Positions 1 through 9,500 of a DNA stretch of 64,000 nt are shown piece after piece. Within the stretch, counting starts at the first letter, position 1; every line of letters starts with the position of its first letter. The notes beneath the pieces were generated by a model that saw only the letters and a program-made list of their open reading frames with translations, was not told the DNA's origin and searched no databases. The translations under genes and the position numbers were made by a program. This DNA is from Porphyrobacter sp. LM 6 (GTDB lineage: Bacteria; Pseudomonadota; Alphaproteobacteria; Sphingomonadales; Sphingomonadaceae), in contig NZ_CP017113.1 of assembly GCF_001720465.1 (NCBI RefSeq), forward strand, positions 1,798,001-1,862,000, written 5' to 3'.

Positions 1-752
1 ATACGGTGCCTCTGTCGGGACCGACGCGCATGATCCAGCTCACCAGGGATCCTGAGGCAGTCTGGCGCGGTGAGAACCAGTCGATCGGCGACACGGAAAT
101 CGAAGTCGGCGCGGTCGAGCTGAATCCCAAGTCGCTCTCCGCATTGGTCAAGGTCCCTTATGAGCTTCTGGCGGACTCGGTGAATGTCGAGCAGATCCTC
201 ATGAACGCTCTGCTGGCCTCGTTGTCGCTTGAGCTGGATCGCGCTTGCCTCTTCGGCCAAGGCACGGCTCATCGGCCTGTGGGCCTCTACAACACTCCCG
301 GGATCGGTGCGCTGTCGATGGGGACCAATGGCGCGCAAATCTCCAATTATGATCCGCTGGTCGACATGGTGTATGAGCTTGAGCTCGCGAATGCAGCCGC
401 GCCGACCGCGATCATCTGGCACCCGCGCACCGGCCGCGATCTGCGCAAGCGCAAGGATACGACCAATCAGCCGCTACTTGCGCCTGATCCGATCCCTTCG
501 ATTCCGAAGCTCGCGACGACGTCGGTTCCGATCAATCTCACCCAGGGGACGGCCAACGGTGTCGCCTCGACGATCGTGATGGGCAATTTCGACGACGCGA
601 TCGTGGGAATGCGCGAGGAGCTCACGATCCAGCGCCTCGACCAGACCTTCGCCGATAACGGTCAGGTGGGCTTCTGGGCGCACTTGCGCGCGGACGTCGG
701 GTTCCCTCGCCCGAAGTCGTTCGTGAAGCTGGACGGGGTGCTCGCGGGCTAA
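1..752 (+). CDS. phage major capsid protein, HK97 fold (5' end outside window)
   Basis: This is the C-terminal part, about 250 residues, of an HK97-type major capsid protein, the subunit of the phage head. The frame is open from the first base, so the GTG at position 6 is probably not the true start; full-length members are usually 300-420 residues. Family traits include the stretch LVKVPYELLADS near residue 48 and a C-terminal end reading GFWAHLRADVGFPRP before the stop. A GC-rich hairpin follows the stop codon. In an intact phage, connector and tail tube genes would come next; here only one small gene separates it from the tape measure gene. Confidence 0.88.
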   Translation, partial: TVPLSGPTRMIQLTRDPEAVWRGENQSIGDTEIEVGAVELNPKSLSALVKVPYELLADSVNVEQILMNALLASLSLELDRACLFGQGTAHRPVGLYNTPGIGALSMGTNGAQISNYDPLVDMVYELELANAAAPTAIIWHPRTGRDLRKRKDTTNQPLLAPDPIPSIPKLATTSVPINLTQGTANGVASTIVMGNFDDAIVGMREELTIQRLDQTFADNGQVGFWAHLRADVGFPRPKSFVKLDGVLAG

Positions 753-832
753 CCGGATGGGCAGGGCGCGCCCTGGCTTGACATGGTCCCGAAGCGCCCC
801 GGCCAGTGAGCGGTGCCGCAAAACACTCACCA

Positions 833-866
833 GCTCGCCGCCCTCTTCTCCAGTGGGGCGGCGAGC
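833..866 (+). terminator. GC-rich hairpin after the capsid gene
   Basis: GCTCGCCGCCC (833-843) pairs perfectly with GGGCGGCGAGC (856-866) around a 12-base loop, giving an 11-bp stem. The tail after it (ACCTCTCTTT) is only moderately T-rich. It lies between the capsid stop and the next start, where it could lower downstream transcription after the highly expressed capsid gene. Confidence 0.6.
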
Positions 867-890
867 ACCTCTCTTTCGAAAGGTTCCCCG

Positions 891-1193
891 ATGCAGAAAA
901 GCAATGTTCCCGCGCTCGACCTTCCCGCGCATCTGGTCGATCAGACGGTCAATTTCGGTGCGAGCCTTCACGGGCTTTCGTTTGCGCAGCTAGTGGTGCT
1001 GGCGGGGCGGCTCGATCGCACCCGCGAGGCTTGCCAGCGGATGCAGGAAGGTGCCGCCAGCACGGCCGGTCTCAGCGCCGACTTTCTCGCCGGTGCGGAT
1101 GGGATCGGCGCGCAGGTCGCCTGCTGGTTCGATCTGATCGAGGCTGAGATTGAGCGGCGTCTTGCTGGTCGCCGTGCCGGTGGGGAGGGCTAA
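891..1193 (+). CDS. small phage protein of unknown function
   Basis: A 100-residue acidic protein that I do not recognise. The ATG at 891 was chosen because GAAAGG lies about 7 bases upstream; the frame is open back to 813, but that part runs through the terminator hairpin. It contains a predicted helical pair (residues near 25-50 and 75-95) and ends in RRAGGEG. It sits directly between capsid and tape measure, with 3 bases before the tape measure ATG, where phages often encode tail assembly chaperones or a tail completion protein. That role is only positional inference. Confidence 0.6.
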   Translation: MQKSNVPALDLPAHLVDQTVNFGASLHGLSFAQLVVLAGRLDRTREACQRMQEGAASTAGLSADFLAGADGIGAQVACWFDLIEAEIERRLAGRRAGGEG

Positions 1194-1196
1194 GCG

Positions 1197-3362
1197 ATGG
1201 CTGTGAAAATCGGCGGTCTCGTTATCTCGCTTGGTCTGGAGTCGGCCGAGTTCCGCAAAGGCCTCAGCAGGTCGCAAAAGGACCTTAAGCAGACCAGCGC
1301 GATGTTCCAGAAATTCGGGCTGGCGATGGCCGGGGCTTTTGCTGGTGTGGGTGCTACGCTCGCCGAGTTCACTAGGCGGACGATCGACACGGCGGACGAA
1401 TTGAGCAAGGCGGCCGCCTCGACCGGGATCGCGATCGAGGAGCTTTCGCGTCTGCGCTACGCAGCTGACCTCAGCGGGGTGAGCTTCGAGGCGTTCCAGA
1501 CGGCTGCGGGCCGCCTTTCCCGTAATATGTATGACGCTTCGCAGGGTCTCGGGGCTGCGGGCCGCGCGTTCACCGCGCTTGGCGTTTCGGTGGTCGGGTC
1601 TGATGGTCAGCTGCGCAGCGTCACCGAGGTGATGGGCGACGTTGCCGACCGCTTTTCGGTGATGGATGACGGCGCGGCCAAGACTGCGCTTTCCATGCAG
1701 GTGTTCGGGAAGGCAGGGGCAAGTTTGATCCCGATGCTCAACGGCGGTCGGGATGGCCTGAAAGAGCTTACATCCGAGGCAGCGAAGTTTGGGGTGGTCA
1801 TTGATGCCGAGACCGGACGGAAGGCCGAGTTGTTCAATGACAACCTCACGCGACTGCAAGGGGTGTTCTCGGCTGTCGCCGCGCGTTTGGCGGGAGAAAT
1901 GCTCCCGCGCCTGATCGAATTGCAGAATTGGCTGATAAGCAATCAAGGCGCGATCGTTAACGCTGCTCGCAGCTTGGTCGAATTCGGCGCGGGGCTGGTG
2001 AGGGCAGCGCGCTTTCTCTCGCCACTTGTCGCCGGGTTTGTAGCGTATCGGGCGGCGCTCCTCGCAGCGGCGGTGGCCCAAGGCGCGTACACGGTCGGTA
2101 TGACCGCTTTCGCTGCGGCTGCGGGTAGTGCGAGGTTCGCCACTCTCGCATTAAATGCGGCCCTTATTGCAAATCCTTTCACCGCAGTTGCGGTAGGCGT
2201 TGGGGCGCTCACCGCTGCTTTTGTCGGGATGCGCAATGCGCAGGCCGAAGCTCGGGCAGAAACGAATAACCTGATCGGATCGCTCAAAGCTTTGGCTGGC
2301 GCTCGCGGCGCTGATTTCATCGCCAAGCGTAACGAGGCGGTGGTCTCGTTGCTGACGAAGCAATCTGAGCTAGCTAAATTGGAAAAGCAGCTCAGCAATC
2401 AGAGGGGGGTTGGCAGAGGTTACGCCGCACAAGCCCTTGGCCCGAAAATCGCGACATTGCGCGCTGAGATTGCTGATCTGGAAAAGGGGGTAGACCAAGC
2501 CGATCGAGCTGCGAAAGCTTCCGCGCAGGCCATGCAAAGAATGGTGGTCCCGACTGGCAATGCATCGATTGCTGTGGCGGGGCTCGGCGGTACAGCGCGA
2601 GACGCTGCGGATTCGCTGAACGCGATGGGAAGTGCCGCCGGCGCTTCGGCCGACAAGTTGCAGGCCGTCCTCGACCGGGCCTTTCCGCAAATTGCCCGCC
2701 TGCGCGAGTTAAACGCGGATCGGGCCTTGCTCGAGGATGCGATGAACCGGGGCCGGATCACGCCGGATGAGGAAGCGCGGGCGCGCTTCAATCTTGGCCC
2801 TGCCGCCAGCCTTGGCCCTGCTACGGTCAGCGACTGGCTGACCGAGGGCGGCCCGGTGGTCGAGGTGATCGACCGCGTGGCCGAGGCGGCGCGCGTGATG
2901 GGCGAGGAAATCGCGGCGGGCCTGCAAGGCGGCATCGACAAGTTCGCCGATCTCAAGCGCATCGGCGGCGAGGCTTTCGGCGAACTCGGCTTCCAGCTTT
3001 CGGGCGTGCTGCGCGGCGCGCAGTCGCTGGGTGATGCGCTGTCGAACCTGCTCCAGCAGCTCGCCGACATGGCGTTCAGCATGGCGTGGAAGGCGCTCGG
3101 CACCTCGCTCGGCATCCCCGGCTTCGCCACCGGCACCCTGTCGGCCCCGCGCGGGCTGGCGCTGGTGGGCGAGCGCGGGCCGGAGCTGGTCAACTTCCGC
3201 GGCGGCGAGCGCGTGTTCAACAACAACGACACCCGCCGGATGATGGGCGCGGGCGCAGGCTCGCCGATCAACATCACGATCCACGCGCCGAACGAGCGCG
3301 TCGGGCGCGAGGCGGCGGGGCAGGCCGCCACGCGCCTGCGCCATGCATTGAACGGGCGGTGA
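1197..3362 (+). CDS. phage tail tape measure protein
   Basis: A 721-residue protein of the tape measure family, which sets tail length and helps DNA entry in siphophages. It has a helical, coiled-coil-rich N-terminal half, alanine-rich hydrophobic segments near residues 285-350 (for example NPFTAVAVGVGALTAAF), and a C-terminus with the typical GLALVGERGPELVNF and GERVFNNND motifs found near the ends of many tape measure proteins. It is the longest gene of the remnant and its reading frame is intact. Four bases separate its stop from the next ATG. Confidence 0.85.
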   Translation: MAVKIGGLVISLGLESAEFRKGLSRSQKDLKQTSAMFQKFGLAMAGAFAGVGATLAEFTRRTIDTADELSKAAASTGIAIEELSRLRYAADLSGVSFEAFQTAAGRLSRNMYDASQGLGAAGRAFTALGVSVVGSDGQLRSVTEVMGDVADRFSVMDDGAAKTALSMQVFGKAGASLIPMLNGGRDGLKELTSEAAKFGVVIDAETGRKAELFNDNLTRLQGVFSAVAARLAGEMLPRLIELQNWLISNQGAIVNAARSLVEFGAGLVRAARFLSPLVAGFVAYRAALLAAAVAQGAYTVGMTAFAAAAGSARFATLALNAALIANPFTAVAVGVGALTAAFVGMRNAQAEARAETNNLIGSLKALAGARGADFIAKRNEAVVSLLTKQSELAKLEKQLSNQRGVGRGYAAQALGPKIATLRAEIADLEKGVDQADRAAKASAQAMQRMVVPTGNASIAVAGLGGTARDAADSLNAMGSAAGASADKLQAVLDRAFPQIARLRELNADRALLEDAMNRGRITPDEEARARFNLGPAASLGPATVSDWLTEGGPVVEVIDRVAEAARVMGEEIAAGLQGGIDKFADLKRIGGEAFGELGFQLSGVLRGAQSLGDALSNLLQQLADMAFSMAWKALGTSLGIPGFATGTLSAPRGLALVGERGPELVNFRGGERVFNNNDTRRMMGAGAGSPINITIHAPNERVGREAAGQAATRLRHALNGR

Positions 3363-3366
3363 TGTG

Positions 3367-3606
3367 ATGGCGCAGCAGCCGATTGTGATCGTCAGGAAAT
3401 GGGCGATCGGGATGATCCTGGTCAAGGTCGAGGGGGGCGAACGGGCCTTCGCCAAACGCTTCCGCGCCCGCCGTTATTCGAAGGCGCTCGGTTATGCAGT
3501 CGGCCTTGCCCGCACACTTGGCATTCCGCTTCGCGACCAGACTGGGGGGTGTTCCGATGCAGATTGCGCCCAGCTGGTCGCAATGTCTGTGCAGCTGGAT
3601 AGCTAG
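3367..3606 (+). CDS. small phage protein, paralogue of the next gene
   Basis: A 79-residue protein of unknown function. ATG at 3367 is preferred over the GTG three bases earlier. Its second half (KALGYAVGLARTLGIPLRDQTG followed by a D/E-C-A-x-L-V-A segment) aligns with the corresponding part of the downstream gene, so the two look like tandem duplicates. The place right after the tape measure gene suggests a tail-tip or tail-completion accessory protein, but nothing in the sequence proves this. Confidence 0.55.
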   Translation: MAQQPIVIVRKWAIGMILVKVEGGERAFAKRFRARRYSKALGYAVGLARTLGIPLRDQTGGCSDADCAQLVAMSVQLDS

Positions 3607-3608
3607 TC

Positions 3609-3908
3609 ATGTCCTTAGCTGACGAGCTGGCGCTGGCGCGGGTGGTGACGATCGAGTTCGCCTCTGCCGATGTGCTGCGCGTGACGACTTTCCCGGCGAT
3701 CGGCGGGATCGACCGGCGCTTCACCGGGCGTGACGCTTTCCAGGAGGCGCTTGCTCTCGCCTGCAACGCGGCGGCGGGGCTGGGTTATACACTGACCGAT
3801 CGCACCGGCACGCTCTCCCCTGATGAATGCGCGGCGCTGGTGGCGGGGCGTTCGGGAGTGGCCGAGATCGTGCCGATCGCAGCGCGCCGCCAGCCCCAGC
3901 GCGCGTGA
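3609..3908 (+). CDS. small phage protein, paralogue of the preceding gene
   Basis: A 99-residue protein of unknown function that starts two bases after the stop of its neighbour, so the two are probably translated together. Residues around 50-80 (ACNAAAGLGYTLTDRTG, then DECAALVAG) match the same block in the upstream protein. The C-terminal tail (AARRQPQRA) is extra. No enzyme motif or membrane segment is visible. Confidence 0.55.
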   Translation: MSLADELALARVVTIEFASADVLRVTTFPAIGGIDRRFTGRDAFQEALALACNAAAGLGYTLTDRTGTLSPDECAALVAGRSGVAEIVPIAARRQPQRA

Positions 3909-4039
3909 CGGAGAGATCCGGCACTTCGGCGGATATTTCCTTTCTTCCCTAGCCCGGTGAAAAAAGGCATAAAGAGTGCGGCTCGACCAGGTGCGCCAAC
4001 ACCGGGCCGAGCCTGACCACAATCGCAAAGGAGTGCGAC

Positions 4040-4444
4040 ATGGCTGCTGAGGCTCTAGGCGGGCGACCGCTTCCCTTCAAGATTCCGACCGGCGTTGATG
4101 CCCTGAAAGCGCGCGATGCAGCGTTCTGGTCTGCGCACGCGGCCTGGCGCAAGGCTGAGACCGCTTTCGAGGCGTGGCCTCACATGACTGATGAATGCGA
4201 GCACGCGCGGGTGCTATTCGATCGTGCGACTGATCTGCGCGATGCGATGCTCTCGACCGGTGTCCGCACCGGTGCGGCGCTGGCGATGAAGCTGGAAGCG
4301 GTGCGCGAAGGGGATTGGGGGTCAATCCTCTACGATTTGCCATGCGGAATGACGGTCGCCGAGGTGATCGAGGCCGATGCGGGCCGCATTGCCAAGGCCG
4401 AGCTTTGGGGTGCGGATGCCTTCGAGGATATGGCCGAGGGGTGA
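4040..4444 (+). CDS. hypothetical phage-region protein
   Basis: A 134-residue soluble protein I do not recognise, rich in Ala, Glu and Asp and predicted mostly helical. AAAGGAG lies about 6 bases upstream of the ATG, a strong ribosome binding site. The 131-base gap before it holds no other gene that I can see. It is the last gene before the terminator and tRNA-Asn, so it could be phage cargo (a moron gene) rather than a structural gene. Confidence 0.6.
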   Translation: MAAEALGGRPLPFKIPTGVDALKARDAAFWSAHAAWRKAETAFEAWPHMTDECEHARVLFDRATDLRDAMLSTGVRTGAALAMKLEAVREGDWGSILYDLPCGMTVAEVIEADAGRIAKAELWGADAFEDMAEG

Positions 4445-4472
4445 CGGTTGGGGAAAACTTTTGGGGTGGGAA

Positions 4473-4495
4473 GGGCGCGATTCCGCGCCCTTTTT
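4473..4495 (+). terminator. rho-independent terminator closing the phage remnant
   Basis: GGGCGCG (4473-4479) pairs with CGCGCCC (4484-4490) and is followed directly by TTTTT. This is a clean intrinsic terminator at the end of the plus-strand phage genes. Confidence 0.85.
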
Positions 4496-4580
4496 CGTTC
4501 GGCCGAATGTGGGGAGGAACGTGGGGCTGGAATTTCCGATTTCAGAAAATCGTTCAAAATCAGCATACTAATGAGTTGTG

Positions 4581-4655
4581 TGGCTCCCCGAGTAGGATTC
4601 GAACCTACGGCCATTCGATTAACAGTCGAATGCTCTACCGCTGAGCTATCGGGGA
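4581..4655 (-). tRNA. tRNA-Asn (GTT)
   Basis: The minus strand folds as a standard tRNA: acceptor TCGGGGA/TCCCCGA, T-loop GGTTCGAATCC, anticodon loop CTGTTAA giving anticodon GTT (plus-strand AAC at 4621-4623). CCA is encoded (4581-4583). Its 3' end faces the phage remnant. Confidence 0.95.
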
Positions 4656-4746
4656 GCAACCGGCAGACAAGTCCGCTGGCAGAGGCGCGCCTATATGGGG
4701 GGGATTGGCGGATTGCAAGAGGGTATTACCGTCCTGTGGATGATCC

Positions 4747-5553
4747 TCAGGCGGTAATGAACTGCTCCGCCACGATCCGTTCCTCGAGGCTCTGGCCGGG
4801 GTCGAACAGCAGGGTCAGATCGGCATCGCTGGCAATCTGGAGGCGCACCTCGGCGATGTCGCGCAGTTCTTTCTGGTCGGCCACGGCTGCGACCGGGCGC
4901 TTAACCGGATCGAGCACCCTCAGGATGATCTTCATCCGATCGGGCAGGATCGCGCCGCGCCAGCGTCGCGGGCGAAATGGGCTGATCGGGGTGAGCGCCA
5001 GCAGCCGGCTGTCGAGCGGCAGGATCGGTCCGTGGGCCGAAAGGTTGTAAGCGGTCGACCCTGCGGGCGTTGCCACCAGTACCCCGTCGCAGACCAGTTC
5101 CTTGATCCGCACCCGGTCACCCACCGTGACTTCGATCTTGGCGGTCTGGCGGGTTTCGCGCAGCAGCGAGATTTCGTTGATCGCGCGGATCTGGTGCACC
5201 TCGCCATCCTGCGTCACCGCTTCGACCAGCAACGGCGCAATCGTCCAGTGGCGCGCCTTGTTGACCCGGGCTGAAATCGCGGCCCGCTTGTCATAACGGT
5301 TCATCAGGAATCCGACCGTGCCAAGGTTCATGCCGTAGGCGGGGATCACGCGCCCGGCATCGAGCATGGCGTGGAGCGTTTGCAGCATGAAGCCATCGCC
5401 GCCCAGCACCACGGCGGCATCAGCCTCGGCAAGTGGCACCCAGTCGCCCTGGCTCAGCAGAGCGTCGCGGGCTTCCTGCGCACGATCAGTGTCCGACGCG
5501 AGCAGCGCCAGCCGCTGATAGGTTGCACCGTTGCTTGATCCATTGCCGGACAT
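4747..5553 (-). CDS. nadK: NAD kinase
   Basis: ATP-dependent phosphorylation of NAD to NADP in the cytoplasm. The signature LGGDGFMLQT is at residues 50-59, followed by GMNLGTVGFLMN and the conserved NEISLLR and DGVLVATPAGSTAYN blocks that form the NAD site. The ATG at 5553 was chosen because GGGAGG lies 7 bases upstream; the open frame extends further upstream but carries no family sequence, and an ATG three bases earlier is too close to the binding site. With this start it is 268 residues, a normal length for a proteobacterial NadK. Confidence 0.93.
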   Translation of the reverse strand: MSGNGSSNGATYQRLALLASDTDRAQEARDALLSQGDWVPLAEADAAVVLGGDGFMLQTLHAMLDAGRVIPAYGMNLGTVGFLMNRYDKRAAISARVNKARHWTIAPLLVEAVTQDGEVHQIRAINEISLLRETRQTAKIEVTVGDRVRIKELVCDGVLVATPAGSTAYNLSAHGPILPLDSRLLALTPISPFRPRRWRGAILPDRMKIILRVLDPVKRPVAAVADQKELRDIAEVRLQIASDADLTLLFDPGQSLEERIVAEQFITA

Positions 5554-5702
5554 CATTCTCCCTCCCAGGGATAAACCCGCGCCAGACCGCTTATCCCCGG
5601 CGGGCCAATTGGCGTTTGCCCTGATGTGCCAGATTCGGGCGGATTGCAATTGAGCCGCGCATGACCCGTTTTCAATGACTATGAATGATGCTTGGGGGAG
5701 AC

Positions 5703-6533
5703 ATGGAACAGCGGCTGACATCTTTGCGCACAAGCACCCGCGGGCGTTTTCCCGCGGTCAGCCCGAGCGCGCTTGAGGCCGACCTGCTTCGCGCGTTCGA
5801 GCGCTGCGAGATCGAAGTGCTGTTCCAGCCGCAGTTTTCCTGTGTGACGGGTGCAGTCGTGGGTGGCGAAGCGCTGGCCCGCTGGCGGCATCCGACGCTG
5901 GGAGAAATCGGCGCGCGCGATCTGTTCGCGATTGCCGAGCGCGCCGCGCTGGTCGCACCGCTGTCGCGCCATGTGGTCGCCCGGGCGCTCGAAGATGCCG
6001 CGACCTGGCCGGCCAATCTCACTTTGTCGCTCAACATCACGCCCGAGGAACTGGGCGATCCGCGCTTTGCGGCCGATTTCGCGGCGCTGATCAGCCGCTC
6101 GCCGATTGCGCCGGCGCGGCTGGTGCTGGAGATTACCGAGGACCTGCTGCTGCGCAATCTCGCACAGGCATCCGGCGCGCTGAAGGCATTGCGCGGACTG
6201 GGTTTCCGCACCGCGCTCGACGATTTCGGCGCCGGGTTCTGCAACTTCCGATACCTGCGCGAATTGCCGCTCGATGCGTTGAAGCTCGACAAGGTGATGG
6301 TCGAGGGTGTGCCGGGCGATGCCACGGCGCTCGCGGTGCTGCGCGCGATGGTGCAACTCGCCAAGGCACTTGGCCTCGCGGTCTATGCCGAGGGGATCGA
6401 GGACGAAATCCAGCGCGCCGCGATTACTGCCGAAGGCTGCGATTACTGGCAGGGCTTCTTGCGCGCGCAACCGATGCCGAGCGACGGCGTGGTCGCGCTC
6501 GCACGCACGGCACGCGGCATGGGCCACGGCTAG
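5703..6533 (+). CDS. EAL-domain cyclic-di-GMP phosphodiesterase
   Basis: A 276-residue protein consisting essentially of one EAL domain, which hydrolyses cyclic di-GMP to pGpG. The catalytic and metal residues look complete: GEALARW, the Asn in LSLNITPEEL, LEITED, LDDFGAGF, LKLDK, AEGIED and WQGF. There is no GGDEF, sensory or membrane segment, so it is a cytosolic stand-alone phosphodiesterase. GGGGGAG just before the ATG at 5703 decides the start over the ATGs at 5685 and 5688. It converges on mfd, five bases apart. Confidence 0.9.
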   Translation: MEQRLTSLRTSTRGRFPAVSPSALEADLLRAFERCEIEVLFQPQFSCVTGAVVGGEALARWRHPTLGEIGARDLFAIAERAALVAPLSRHVVARALEDAATWPANLTLSLNITPEELGDPRFAADFAALISRSPIAPARLVLEITEDLLLRNLAQASGALKALRGLGFRTALDDFGAGFCNFRYLRELPLDALKLDKVMVEGVPGDATALAVLRAMVQLAKALGLAVYAEGIEDEIQRAAITAEGCDYWQGFLRAQPMPSDGVVALARTARGMGHG

Positions 6534-6538
6534 GGGCG

Positions 6539-9500
6539 TTACGCCGCCTTAGTCGCCTTCGCCGCCTTCCTGACGATACCCGATAGCCCCTTGGTCAGCT
6601 GGAACAGCCCGTTGAGGCGGCTCAGCGGGTCGCCCCAGGCGCGATTGATGACCAGCTTCATATCGGGCCGCAACTTGGCGGTGTCCTTCCCGCCTTCATT
6701 GAGCCGTGCGACATAGGCGATCAGGCCAGCCGGATCGGGGAAATCATCCTTGTGAAAAGCCACCAGCGTACCGCGCGCGCCGACATCGATCTTGGCGATG
6801 TTGGCGGTGATCGCCTGATGCTTGATCTCGATCAGGCGGATAAGGTTCTTGGTCGGTTGCGGCAGATCGCCAAAGCGGTCGATCATCTCGGCGGCAAGGC
6901 CCTCGATCTCGCGCTGGTCTTCGGCCTGATTGAGGCGGCGATAGAGCGCCATGCGGACGGCAAGGTCGGGGACGTAGTCCTCGGGGATCATGATCGGGGC
7001 ATCGACCGTGATCTGCGGTGTCAGCTTGTCGCGCGGCCGTTCGAGGCCCATCTCGCCCGCCTTGGCGGCCAGAATCGCCTCTTCCAGCATTGCCTGATAG
7101 AGCTCGAAGCCGACTTCGCGGATGTGGCCCGATTGCTCGTCGCCCAAGAGGTTGCCCGCACCGCGAATATCGAGATCGTGGCTGGCAAGCTGGAAGCCTG
7201 CACCAAGGCTGTCGAGATCGCCGAGCACCTTCAGCCGCTTCTGCGCGACTTCCGACAGGGCCACGCCCGCCGGATGTGTCAGGTAAGCATAGGCGCGCAG
7301 CTTCGCACGGCCCACGCGCCCGCGCAGCTGGTAGAGCTGGGCGAGGCCGAAGCGGTCGGCGCGGTGGATGATGATGGTGTTGGCTGACGGGATATCGAGC
7401 CCGCTTTCGACGATGGTGGTCGATAGCAGCACGTCATACTTTCGGTCATAGAAGGCGCCCATCCGCTCCTCGACCTCGCCAGGGCTCATCTGGCCGTGGG
7501 CGGAGACCGATTTGATCTCGGGCACGTGTTCGCGCAGCCATTCCTCGACATCGGCCATGTCGGAAATGCGCGGCACGACGATGAAGCTTTGCCCGCCGCG
7601 GTGATGTTCGCGAAGCAGCGCCTCGCGCATCACCATGTCGTCCCATTCCATCACGTAAGTACGCACCGCGAGGCGGTCGACCGGCGGGGTCTGGATGGTG
7701 GAGAGTTCGCGTAGGCCGCTCATTGCCATTTGCAGCGTGCGCGGGATCGGGGTTGCGGTGAGGGTCAGCACGTGGACGTCGGCGCGCAGCTGCTTGAGTT
7801 TTTCCTTGTGGGTGACGCCGAAGCGCTGTTCCTCGTCCACGATCACGAGGCCGAGGTTCTTGAACTTGGTAGACTTCGACAGGATCGCGTGGGTGCCGAT
7901 CACGAGGTCGATCTGGCCGCTCTCCAGCCCCTCGCGGGTCTCGGTCGCTTCCTTCGACGAAACGAGGCGGGACAGGCGACCGACCTTGAGCGGGAAGCCC
8001 GCAAACCGCTCGGCGAAGTTCTGGTAGTGCTGCCGAGCGAGCAGGGTGGTGGGGGCAACCACCGCTACCTGTTGTCCGGCCATCGCCGCGACGAAAGCGG
8101 CGCGCAGCGCGACCTCGGTCTTGCCGAAGCCGACATCGCCGCAGACGAGGCGGTCCATCGGGCGACCGCTTTCGAGATCGGACAGCACGTCGGCGATGGC
8201 GCGTTCCTGATCTTCGGTCTCCGACCACGGAAAGCGGTCAGTAAACTGGCCGAGCGTTGCCGGATCGGTCATCAGCGCGGGCGCCTGCCTGAGCGCGCGG
8301 GCGGCGGCGACCTGCATCAACTCGCCGGCGATTGCGGTGATCCGTTCCTTGAGCTTCGCGCGGCGGCGCTGCCACGCCTCGCCGCCCAACCGGTCAAGCG
8401 CGACCGCCTGTTCGGACGAGCCGTAACGGGTGAGGACGTCGATGTTCTCGACCGGGATGAACAGCTTGTCGCCGCCGGCATATTCCAGCGCGACGCAATC
8501 GTGCTGGCTCTTGCCGACCGGGATCGGTTCGAGGCCGAGATAGCGACCGATGCCGTGTTCGACGTGAACCACCAGATCGCCGCGCGAGAGTGCCTGAAGT
8601 TCGGCAAGGAAGGCATCGGAATCCTTGCGCTTCTTCTTGCGCCGCACCAGCCGGTCGCCGAGCACATCCTGTTCTGTGACGAGCTCCAGCGTGTCGCTCG
8701 AAAAGCCCGTTTCGAGCGGGAGCACCACCACGGCAACCGTGCTCTTTGCCGCTATCCCGAGCGCCTGTTGCCAGTTTTCTGCCACCACAGCGGGCGCGCC
8801 CGCTTCGTCGATGATTGCGGCGATGCGGCGCGCACTGCCTGTCGAATAGGCGGCGAGCAGCGGCTTGCGCCCCGCCTTGGAGACGGCCTTGAAGTGGGCT
8901 GCGGCAGCTTCGTAGACATTCTCGCCGCGCCCGCGTTCCGGGGTGAAGTCACGCCCTGATCTGAGGCCGAAATCGAGCACATTGGCGCTTCCCTCACCGG
9001 CAAAGGCGTTGGCGCGGTGTGCGGGTGCTGCGGCCAGCGCGGCGTCGAATTCGGCGCGGGCCAGATAGAGCGCATCGGGGCCTAGCGGGCGATAGCTGCC
9101 CTTCTTATCGCCCGCGATCCGCCCGCGCTGCTCGTGATAGTCGGCAATGTCGGTCAGGCGTTCCTCGGCCGCGCCGAGTGCCGACTGATCGATGATGACG
9201 ACATCATCCTTGGCCAGGTGATCGAACAGCGTTGCCAGTCGCTCCTCGAACAGCGGGAGCCAGTGTTCCATCCCGGCCAGTCGCCGCCCGTCCGAGATCG
9301 CCTCGTAGAGCGGATCCTGCGTGGCATTTGCGCCGAACAGCTCGCGGTAGCGGCTGCGGAAGCGCTTGATGCTCTCATCATCAAGCAGTGCTTCGGACGC
9401 GGGCAGGAGCAGGTGGCTGTCGATCCGCTCCACCGTGCGCTGGGTGGCGGGATCGAACAGGCGCAGGCTTTCAAGCTCGTCGCCGAAGAAATCGAGCCGC

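Larger units (their letters stand above)
1..4500. mobile_element. prophage remnant, right end, abutting tRNA-Asn
   Basis: A run of plus-strand phage genes (major capsid, small protein, tape measure, three small proteins) ends in a terminator about 85 bases before the 3' end of a tRNA-Asn gene. The tRNA lies on the minus strand, so its 3' end faces the phage genes, the usual arrangement at a tRNA attachment site. Head-tail connector, tail tube and tail fibre genes expected between or after these genes are absent, so the element looks eroded. The left end is outside the window and no second att copy can be seen. Confidence 0.7.

Noticed and set aside
990..2081. Minus-strand frame of 363 residues over the tape measure gene
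   Set aside because: Antisense to the tape measure gene, compositionally Arg/His-rich, no family match.
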